Positions 1 to 4,919 of a stretch of DNA of 6,925 nucleotides are shown here, piece after piece (positions within the stretch are counted from its first letter, which is position 1; each line of letters starts with the position of its first letter). Both the position numbers and the translations under genes were made by a program. The stretch lies in assembly GCA_938003565.1 (NCBI GenBank), contig CALKYB010000286.1, forward strand, positions 1-6,925, in the 5' to 3' direction. Below the pieces are notes generated by a model. The model was not told the DNA's origin. It was given only the letters and a program-made list of their open reading frames with translations, and did no database searches. Origin of the DNA: an uncultured bacterium. GTDB lineage: Bacteria; Bdellovibrionota_C; UBA2361; SZUA-149; CALKYB01.

Positions 1-160
1 GTTGACCCCGATCTACAGAGCTATCAAACTTCTCTCCCTTCTCACCATTGACGTCGAGCCAACCGGTGTAATGAACTGAAACACTTTTACCAGAGACAGC
101 CTCTACACCATCTCCAACCAATGAATCATCAATCTCAAGACCAGATTCTAAAACTTTCAT
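1..160 (-). CDS. FKBP-type peptidyl-prolyl cis-trans isomerase, N-terminal part (cut by window edge)
   Basis: Only the first 53 codons are in the window. They translate to the N-terminal half of an FKBP domain: a short beta-strand opening, then VHYTGWL at residues 29-35 and KFDSSVDRGQ at residues 44-53. These are the signature strands of the FKBP fold; the Tyr of VHYTG and the Asp of FDSS line the proline-binding pocket in known members. The family catalyses cis-trans isomerisation of Xaa-Pro bonds during protein folding. No signal peptide precedes the domain, so a small cytoplasmic FKBP12-like enzyme is most likely. The ATG start is well fixed by an AGGAG five bases upstream. The gene lies 173 bp downstream of the lipoprotein gene on the same strand, so co-transcription is possible but not shown. 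The rest of the protein, including any C-terminal extension, lies outside the window. Confidence 0.9.
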   Translation of the reverse strand, partial: MKVLESGLEIDDSLVGDGVEAVSGKSVSVHYTGWLDVNGEKGEKFDSSVDRGQ

Positions 161-333
161 TATTGCTCCTATACAAAATTATCAATCCCCGACAATCTAC
201 AAAAACCAATAAATTTTCACAAATCTAGGGATAACAGATTAAAAACTTCAGGGTTGAGACGAATCATTTTGGCCTAGTAAAGAGGCCAGCGATAGCTAGT
301 AAAAGTACAATATAACTCTTAACCCTATAAATC
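161..333. other. Intergenic spacer between the lipoprotein stop and the FKBP start
   Basis: This 173-bp AT-rich spacer holds no convincing ORF. It contains the FKBP ribosome binding site. A minus-strand GATAAT about 18 bases before that ATG resembles a -10 box but has no good -35 partner. A short inverted repeat, GGCCT/AGGCC at 271-287, has no T-run on either strand, so it is not a convincing intrinsic terminator. Confidence 0.5.
166..170 (-). promoter_or_regulatory. Ribosome binding site of the FKBP gene
   Basis: On the minus strand AGGAG is followed by five bases (CAATA) and then ATG. This is the best Shine-Dalgarno match in the window and fixes the FKBP start at 160. Confidence 0.75.
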
Positions 334-1542
334 TTAATCCTGCCTCTTCCGAATCTCTATTTCCACATTTCTACCATCTTGAATAATCTCGATGCTTCCC
401 TTTGGAAAAACTATACTCGCCCCATTTGATCTTCTAGAAACCACTGCTTCGGGAACCAGCGACTTCCTTTGCTCTAAAAATGCATTCACAAAATCTCTCG
501 CTCCACCCCCACTCGACCACTGGCTTTTCCAGATAAATAGGCGAGTTTTACTATCGGCATCCATTTGCTCATCAGCAATCCAGACCCTATCAGCCTCCAA
601 TCCTCTAGCAACCCTCAAGCTACGATCTAAATCCAAGTAAGGAGCTAGCATAGAAAACACTGTATACTCCCCCACTACTGCTGTATAAAAATGCCTATTC
701 GGAAACTCCTCGATTGAAATTTCACTAAACTCAGGTTTGCGGTTCTCTCTAAGCGTTTGAGCAAACCTCTTTGGGTGCATCACTTGAGATGAGCGCTGCG
801 GCAGATTCTTAAATAAAGCACTGAGAAACTCAGGGCCCAGCTCTTTCTCCATCTCACATAAATAAAACATCCCATAAAGCTGAGGAAAGGCTACTAATAA
901 TCGCAAGCCCGTAGGGATATCTGATTCAAGAAAAATTATATGCTGGGCTTGAAAAAGAGTTGCTTGAAGATTATGAAATTTACAGTTCAGATCATTTAAA
1001 CCAATATAGCTAGACCTCATCGCGTCACCTTCTAGCAAAGCCATTCTCGCTAGAAGAGAATCGCTAGCGATACCCTTGGGAAGGATTTTCTCTATTCCAA
1101 AGTGTTGGTCTTGCAGAGTATGGGTAAGCTCATGCAACAGCACTTCCTCGGATTCAGAAACAGAAACATTTTCGTTAAGAACAAAGTAATCCCTACCCGC
1201 ATTGTAAAAGCCCTTCACAGTTCCTTTGTAGGCATTTAGGAGTCCATTTATATAGTCATAGTCGTGGGGAATAATCCCAAGCAGTCTGTATAAAATTTCT
1301 TCCGATTTGAGCTCATCAATATCATTTCGCTCAAACATTACTCGCTTCAATTCCTCAAATATTTCATCCTCAGAAAAGGATTTACAGGGAACCTTACGAA
1401 CAAACTCGAGGCCACGAGACTCACTCACTACACTCATTAGAGACTTATCTAAGCTACAAGTTGACTTGGTGCTACATGACAAAAGGGCTAACAAACCAAA
1501 AGCCAGCAGGCCCCTAAAAATACTTCTCCATATTGTTCTCAT
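334..1542 (-). CDS. Putative lipoprotein with a HELTH zinc-metallopeptidase (gluzincin-like) domain
   Basis: Numbered from the ATG at 1542, the protein has 402 residues. It opens with a basic, then hydrophobic, type II signal peptide ending in the lipobox LLSC (Cys23). The residue after Cys is Ser, so the mature protein is probably an outer-membrane lipoprotein. The core motif is LLHELTHTLQDQHF: His137, Glu138 and His141 form HExxH. LLEGDA follows about 30 residues later, where Glu171 would be the third zinc ligand, as in gluzincins. SSQVMHPKRF near residues 251-260 resembles a conserved block (S-x-QVxHPxxF/Y) of uncharacterised bacterial HELTH proteins. These motifs support a zinc peptidase in the periplasm or on the envelope; substrate is unknown. 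The frame can also begin at an in-frame TTG at 1560, but the ATG gives a signal peptide of standard length. Neither start has a clear Shine-Dalgarno. Product name is family-level only. Confidence 0.8.
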   Translation of the reverse strand: MRTIWRSIFRGLLAFGLLALLSCSTKSTCSLDKSLMSVVSESRGLEFVRKVPCKSFSEDEIFEELKRVMFERNDIDELKSEEILYRLLGIIPHDYDYINGLLNAYKGTVKGFYNAGRDYFVLNENVSVSESEEVLLHELTHTLQDQHFGIEKILPKGIASDSLLARMALLEGDAMRSSYIGLNDLNCKFHNLQATLFQAQHIIFLESDIPTGLRLLVAFPQLYGMFYLCEMEKELGPEFLSALFKNLPQRSSQVMHPKRFAQTLRENRKPEFSEISIEEFPNRHFYTAVVGEYTVFSMLAPYLDLDRSLRVARGLEADRVWIADEQMDADSKTRLFIWKSQWSSGGGARDFVNAFLEQRKSLVPEAVVSRRSNGASIVFPKGSIEIIQDGRNVEIEIRKRQD

Positions 1543-1575
1543 TGGGTTTGAATTATTCAAGGAAATGAAATTTTG

Positions 1576-1588
1576 CTAATAATATTAG
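1576..1588. repeat. Short palindrome upstream of the lipoprotein gene
   Basis: CTAAT and ATTAG are separated by three bases, forming an AT-only dyad about 35 bp upstream of the lipoprotein ATG. On the minus strand it contains TATTAT, a possible -10 element, with a weak TTCACT 16-19 bases upstream. It may be a promoter or an operator overlapping one, but the match is weak and unproven. Confidence 0.2.
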
Positions 1589-1611
1589 GTGTTTAGGGAA
1601 AGCAGTGAAGC

Positions 1612-1630
1612 ACATTGGCTAAAACATTGG
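1612..1630 (+). repeat. Direct repeat ACATTGG, 12-bp period
   Basis: ACATTGG occurs at 1612-1618 and again at 1624-1630, upstream of the small helical gene and between it and the divergent lipoprotein gene. Spacing near one helical turn suits a dimeric regulator, but seven bases repeated once can arise by chance. Confidence 0.2.
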
Positions 1631-1712
1631 ACTAGAGGGAGAATGCCATAGAGCGTTCATCTTGGGAACTCAATTCTCAGCAGTAAATCAAGCAGTAACG
1701 AAAACTTTGGTC

Positions 1713-1718
1713 GGTGAT
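1713..1718 (+). promoter_or_regulatory. Shine-Dalgarno match that favours the ATG at 1722
   Basis: GGTGAT at 1713-1718 matches the 3' portion of the full anti-16S complement (AAGGAGGTGATC) and ends three bases before ATG 1722. Aligned on the GGAGG core this is a normal spacing. The upstream in-frame TTG at 1662 has no comparable site at usable distance, so the ATG is preferred. Confidence 0.45.
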
Positions 1719-1721
1719 ATT

Positions 1722-2126
1722 ATGAAATCTTCAGAAAACGAAAAAGCAATCGAGTCAGCAAGTCAGTCAGCTTCAAGCAAAAGAATTGACCGCAAAAAAC
1801 TACTCGTAACCGTTTTCTCTTCTCTTCAAGGACTGGAGAAGTGTGTTGAATCTAGCAAAAAAATGATGGTTAGAGATTTAACTCATTCAAAAGAACTCGC
1901 CGAATCCCTTAGAGAGCAAACCTCAATCATTAACAAAATGAGAAGAGCTGCAAACAAACTACAACTACAAATCGCAGCTGAAAATTGGAACGAAGCAACT
2001 CGCTCGTTGCAAATCTTCTACGGACTAAGAAAAATGGTTCGACCTGAAATCATGTCTACTTTTCAAGCTTTAGCAAATAAAAACTCTGCTATTCCTTGCA
2101 AAAAGAATGACGCTTCGATTCATTAA
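1722..2126 (+). CDS. Hypothetical small helical protein, basic
   Basis: This is a 134-residue protein from ATG 1722; an in-frame TTG at 1662 would add 20 residues. I do not recognise a family. The first 20 residues are rich in Ser, Glu and Ala and probably disordered. From the KKLLVTVFSSLQGLEKC stretch onward the pattern of hydrophobic residues every three to four positions predicts two or three long amphipathic helices, with many Lys and Arg residues. The tail (about the last 18 residues) is polar and contains one Cys. There is no signal peptide, membrane segment, zinc-binding cluster or obvious catalytic motif. Size and helicity resemble small chaperone-like proteins such as FlgN or FliT, but no diagnostic residues support that. 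Upstream faces the lipoprotein gene divergently; downstream it converges on smpB with a 19-bp gap. Codon use does not stand out from its neighbours, and the frame is open throughout, so it is probably a real lineage-specific gene. Confidence 0.6.
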   Translation: MKSSENEKAIESASQSASSKRIDRKKLLVTVFSSLQGLEKCVESSKKMMVRDLTHSKELAESLREQTSIINKMRRAANKLQLQIAAENWNEATRSLQIFYGLRKMVRPEIMSTFQALANKNSAIPCKKNDASIH

Positions 2127-2145
2127 TCAAAGAATCATACCTCAC

Positions 2146-2592
2146 TTACCTCTTTAAGGCCCTTTGCATAGCTCGCTCTGCTTCTTTAGTTTTCTCAACC
2201 TGACGCTTGTCGTGATGCTTACGCCCTCGCCCAGTCCCAATCTCTAACTTGCACCGACCATTCTTAAAGTAAAGTCGAAGTGGAACAATAGTCAGTCCCT
2301 TTTTTTGAGTACTTCCAGAAATAATCTCGATTTCTCTTTTGTGCAGCAGAAGCTTTCGGTCTCTCACTGCCTCATGACCATCCAAAGCTGAATGACTATA
2401 GGGGCTAATATGACAGCCAACTAAGAAAAGCTCCCCATTAAACTCCTTAACATAACTCTCTTTAAGGTTAATCGCGCCTTCCCGAATAGCCTTAACCTCG
2501 CTACCTAGCAGCGAAAGTCCTGCTTCCCAGGTGGCGACTATTTCGTAATCCCTACGAGCCTTTTTATTTACCGCTGCTACTTTTACGGACAT
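2146..2592 (-). CDS. smpB: SmpB, SsrA (tmRNA)-binding protein
   Basis: SmpB binds the tRNA-like domain of tmRNA and delivers it to ribosomes stalled without a stop codon, starting trans-translation. The family landmarks run in order (numbering from the ATG at 2592, 148 residues): NKKARRDYEI at 9-18, EAGLSLLGSEVKAIREG at 23-39, HISPY at 61-65, RKLLLHKREI at 79-88, and GRKHHDKR at 123-130, the equivalent of the usual GKKxxDKR. A basic helical tail (131-148) would enter the mRNA channel of the decoding centre. Length is typical for the family. A TTG at 2604 would add four residues, but the ATG gives the usual N-terminus; neither has a strong Shine-Dalgarno. The stretch LEIGTGRGRK departs from the more common LALARGKK form but keeps the basic character. 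No tmRNA gene was recognised in the window. It converges with the small helical gene and diverges from nagZ. Confidence 0.95.
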   Translation of the reverse strand: MSVKVAAVNKKARRDYEIVATWEAGLSLLGSEVKAIREGAINLKESYVKEFNGELFLVGCHISPYSHSALDGHEAVRDRKLLLHKREIEIISGSTQKKGLTIVPLRLYFKNGRCKLEIGTGRGRKHHDKRQVEKTKEAERAMQRALKR

Positions 2593-2701
2593 CGAACAAT
2601 CCAATGGCGATTTGCCAAATAATAATCTATAAAGAAACTCTCTGGTGACAGTTCTTACAATACATCTTTCTTAATGCTATTTTCTAACCCATGCACTTCC
2701 A

Positions 2702-3769
2702 ATGAGCAACAATCTTAACCTTGGCGACCATTTTATAGTTGGCTTAAAAGGCCTAAAGATTGAGGCCAAAGAGCGTGAGCAGCTCTCAAAACTCTCCCCA
2801 CTCGGCATTATAATTTTTGCTCATAATCTATCCGACTCTGAACAATGGCCCCAAGACCTTTTAGAATTAATCAACGATGCCCAAGAAATTATTGGGCGAG
2901 AAAAACTCATTGTTAGCATTGACCATGAAGGAGGTAAGGTTCATCGACTCAAGTCTCCTTCAACTTGTTTTCCAAGCGGCAACTGTTGGGGCTCCAGCGC
3001 CGGAGCAGTTGGGGAGGCGATGGCCAAGGAACTTAGCTCCCTGGGTATTAATCTCAACTTCGCTCCTGTGTTAGACATCCACAGTGAGCCAGAAAACCCG
3101 GTGATTGGAGTTAGGGCCTTAGGGGAGGACCCAGAAACTGTAGAAAGATCTGCAATAGAATTTCTCGACGCTATGGAAAGCTCTGGTGTGCTTGGCTGCG
3201 GCAAACACTTTCCAGGACATGGAGCAACCTTGACGGACTCTCACCTAGAGTTGCCTGTCTTAAACATTTCAAAAACTGAAATGGCTCAAAGAGAACTCCT
3301 TCCTTTTAGGTCCTTAATTGCTCACGGGATAAAGATGATTATGACGGCCCATGTGCTGTATCCAAAATTAGATCCAGACTACCCAGCGACATTGTCAAAA
3401 AAGATACTTCATGATCTTTTACGAGAAGAGTTAGGCTTTAAGGGCGTAGTCATCAGTGATGCTCTAGAGATGAAAGCGATGAATCAAGATTCTCAGGTTA
3501 AAAACGCGGAGTTAGCTCTTTCTGCCGGGGTAGATATTTTGCTCCTAGCGCAATCTGAGAATAACTCTCCGGCGGAGGATGCATTGAAAGTCGCTAATGG
3601 TCTACTGGGAACTTCCTCCCCATCGGTAAAAATTGAGAATCTTCAGGAATCAAAAAAGAGAATTAAGCTACTTGAAAAGAAGCTCCCCAACAACTCAGCC
3701 GGTGAGCAAAAGAATAATTTGGGATGTGAATCCCACCAAAATTTATGCGCTAGAATTTCAGAAACTTGA
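2702..3769 (+). CDS. nagZ: NagZ-like beta-N-acetylhexosaminidase (glycoside hydrolase family 3)
   Basis: This 355-residue cytoplasmic enzyme removes GlcNAc from anhydro-muropeptides in peptidoglycan recycling. It is a single GH3 TIM-barrel without signal peptide. Visible motifs are IDHEGGKVHRL (73-83), NFAPVLDI (119-126), RALGEDP (138-144), KHFPGHG (168-174) followed by DSH (179-181), and VISDALEMKAM (250-260). By alignment to characterised NagZ enzymes, Asp253 is the nucleophile and the Asp179-His181 pair is the unusual general acid/base. Asp74, Arg82, Arg138, Lys168 and His169 match sugar-binding positions. Lys79 and His81 replace the usual Arg and Gln of EGGRVQR, a mild change. The last 25 or so residues are polar (Asn, Ser, Lys) and probably lie beyond the folded domain. 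The ATG has no obvious Shine-Dalgarno. The gene diverges from smpB with a 109-bp spacer, and its stop is one base from the stop of the convergent SseB-like gene. Confidence 0.93.
   Translation: MSNNLNLGDHFIVGLKGLKIEAKEREQLSKLSPLGIIIFAHNLSDSEQWPQDLLELINDAQEIIGREKLIVSIDHEGGKVHRLKSPSTCFPSGNCWGSSAGAVGEAMAKELSSLGINLNFAPVLDIHSEPENPVIGVRALGEDPETVERSAIEFLDAMESSGVLGCGKHFPGHGATLTDSHLELPVLNISKTEMAQRELLPFRSLIAHGIKMIMTAHVLYPKLDPDYPATLSKKILHDLLREELGFKGVVISDALEMKAMNQDSQVKNAELALSAGVDILLLAQSENNSPAEDALKVANGLLGTSSPSVKIENLQESKKRIKLLEKKLPNNSAGEQKNNLGCESHQNLCARISET
3721..3734. repeat. Hairpin near the 3' end of nagZ
   Basis: GGGAT and ATCCC flank a four-base loop. An outer AATTT/AAATT pairing is possible with a three-base bulge. 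It sits about 35 bp inside nagZ. Read on the minus strand it is followed by a loosely T-rich stretch, so it could weakly end transcription from the convergent SseB-like gene. The lack of a clean T-run on either side makes a terminator role doubtful. Confidence 0.25.
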
Positions 3770-3770
3770 C

Positions 3771-4688
3771 TTAGCTAAATCTAAGCCAGAATAGGTGAAA
3801 GAGAGCAGAAGTAAAACCTTTCTTGTCTATGGAGCTACTTCTAGAATTCTTAAAAATTCTAGAACGAAGTCCTGAGCCGATGAATGATACTCTCTGGCTC
3901 AAATCATCAACACTCTCCACCTCGATATGATCAGCTAACCTAGCTCTGTTTCTTCTGAATAAAAGGTCTGAGCTTTTAAAATTAGCCCAGTTAGGTGAGT
4001 CAGGATCGGATAAATCATCGTAAAATTCAATCGTCCCAGCAAATCCAAATAAATCCTTTGAGAGGGCAGCAATCTCAGCAACCAGCTCATACTTCTCCCA
4101 CGGAGTAAGTGCTTCAGCCACACATCCAAGATGGGCCTCAGCAACATATCCTTCCGATTCAGTAGAGCGACGCTCTAGAGAAAAATAAACTTCATTCAAT
4201 GGTTTAACTTTAGAAACAACGTTGACCAAACTTTGGCGCAATGAATTTTTACCTGTCCGAATCCTCTGAGAATATATTAGACGATGATAAACTTTCACCG
4301 CATTTTCAAAACTCAAACTACGATCCTTTAGGTCTTCTAAGTCTAGAGGAAGAAAAGCTGTCTCTAGGTCTGATTCCGGATTGATTAGAATAAAAATACC
4401 TCTATTCACCAACATAAAAAGGTCCGAGCCGTGAATCGAAATAGATTCCTGCTTTTCTCCACCCCAGTCTTGGAGAAACCCCTTGGAAGTAAAAATTGGT
4501 AGTATACTGCGTTGACCATTTTGAAAGGTTTTGAATTTTACCCGAGTGTCCACTCCACTCTCAATCTGGTCAACTATGGGTATCTCCAAGCGGGCATGCG
4601 TAAGCAAAGGAAGAATAACTTCCCTAAATCGACTGTCCCCATCAATCATTTGAGCCAATGCTTGCTCTAAAAGAGCCGTCGCTTGCAT
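3771..4688 (-). CDS. SseB family protein
   Basis: This is a 305-residue protein without signal peptide or membrane segment. The N-terminal 118 residues match the SseB N-terminal domain pattern: a helical opening with ALLEQAL and DSRFREVILPLL, a strand ending in EIPIVD, then LPIFTSKGFLQDW (63-75) and GSDLFMLVNRGIFILINP (87-104). Residues 163-226 (KPLNEVYFSLERR to GTIEFYDDL) resemble the SseB C-terminal domain in order and spacing, less clearly. Many SseB-family proteins are of unknown function; the name comes from a protein linked to enhanced serine sensitivity in E. coli and is unrelated to the Salmonella type III effector of that name. The last 80 residues, with two basic patches and a Ser-rich run, have no match I recognise. 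The ATG at 4688 is supported by GAGAGG five bases upstream. It converges on nagZ and diverges from the TPR gene. Confidence 0.65.
   Translation of the reverse strand: MQATALLEQALAQMIDGDSRFREVILPLLTHARLEIPIVDQIESGVDTRVKFKTFQNGQRSILPIFTSKGFLQDWGGEKQESISIHGSDLFMLVNRGIFILINPESDLETAFLPLDLEDLKDRSLSFENAVKVYHRLIYSQRIRTGKNSLRQSLVNVVSKVKPLNEVYFSLERRSTESEGYVAEAHLGCVAEALTPWEKYELVAEIAALSKDLFGFAGTIEFYDDLSDPDSPNWANFKSSDLLFRRNRARLADHIEVESVDDLSQRVSFIGSGLRSRIFKNSRSSSIDKKGFTSALFHLFWLRFS
3839..3864. repeat. Perfect 10-bp inverted repeat inside the 3' end of the SseB-like gene
   Basis: TTCTAGAATT and its exact reverse complement AATTCTAGAA are separated by six bases. It lies in frame within the SseB-like gene, about 70 bp before its stop, where it encodes part of the RIFKNSRSSS segment. 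It is AT-rich with no T-run directly after it on the minus strand. It could be an mRNA hairpin near the convergent gene ends. Confidence 0.6.
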
Positions 4689-4693
4689 AAATA

Positions 4694-4699
4694 CCTCTC
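4694..4699 (-). promoter_or_regulatory. Ribosome binding site of the SseB-like gene
   Basis: On the minus strand GAGAGG is followed by TATTT and then ATG at 4688. Spacing is five bases, and it confirms the start. Confidence 0.65.
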
Positions 4700-4839
4700 T
4701 GTTATTAGCTCAACCATCAACGAGACAAGCCCCTGTGCCCTTGTTGAAGGACACCTCAAAACACCTAGATTTAAGCCTTTTTTGTAGGTTTCATACTAAT
4801 CCACTCCGACAAACTTTGCAAATTTTTGGCGAATTCTGC

Positions 4840-4857
4840 AACATCTCTGAAACATCT
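4840..4857 (+). repeat. Direct repeat AACATCT, 11-bp period
   Basis: AACATCT occurs at 4840-4846 and 4851-4857, with CTGA between them. One helical turn apart and 63 bp upstream of the TPR start codon, it could be a regulator site. The evidence is limited to repetition and position. Confidence 0.3.
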
Positions 4858-4919
4858 AAAATTACTCAGTTTTTTCTCGGTTCTAGTCGTTACACATAAA
4901 AACAACTAGCTAGGTACAA

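Larger units (their letters stand above)
4689..4919. other. Divergent promoter region between the SseB-like and TPR genes
   Basis: This 231-bp non-coding spacer must carry the promoters of two divergent genes. I see no pair of -35/-10 boxes close enough to consensus to place with confidence. Visible features are the ribosome binding site of the SseB-like gene, a weak TAGGT five bases before the TPR start, and an 11-bp-period direct repeat at 4840-4857. No ORF or RNA gene was recognised. Confidence 0.5.

Noticed and set aside
270..288. GGCCT/AGGCC hairpin as a terminator for the lipoprotein gene
   Set aside because: The stem is only 5-6 bp, and on the minus strand it is followed by A rather than T.
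392..640. 82-codon plus-strand ORF
   Set aside because: It is antisense to the lipoprotein gene, whose frame carries the real motifs. Similar antisense or shifted frames at 1307-1579, 2877-3074, 2941-3204, 3935-4147, 5867-6235 and 6467-6655 were dropped for the same reason.
1643..1651. Two-codon ORF (ATG CCA TAG) with GAGGGAG just upstream
   Set aside because: The ribosome site looks good but it encodes only two residues. It probably reflects chance, though it is worth remembering if the start of the small helical gene is revised.
2593..2701. Promoters for smpB and nagZ in their divergent spacer
   Set aside because: TACAAT at 2656-2661 and several AT-rich hexamers look like -10 boxes, but none has a -35 partner at 16-18 bp, so I could not place a promoter.
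2691..2705. Four-codon ORF (MHFQ) whose TGA overlaps the nagZ ATG
   Set aside because: It resembles a coupling arrangement but has no ribosome binding site of its own and is within chance expectation.
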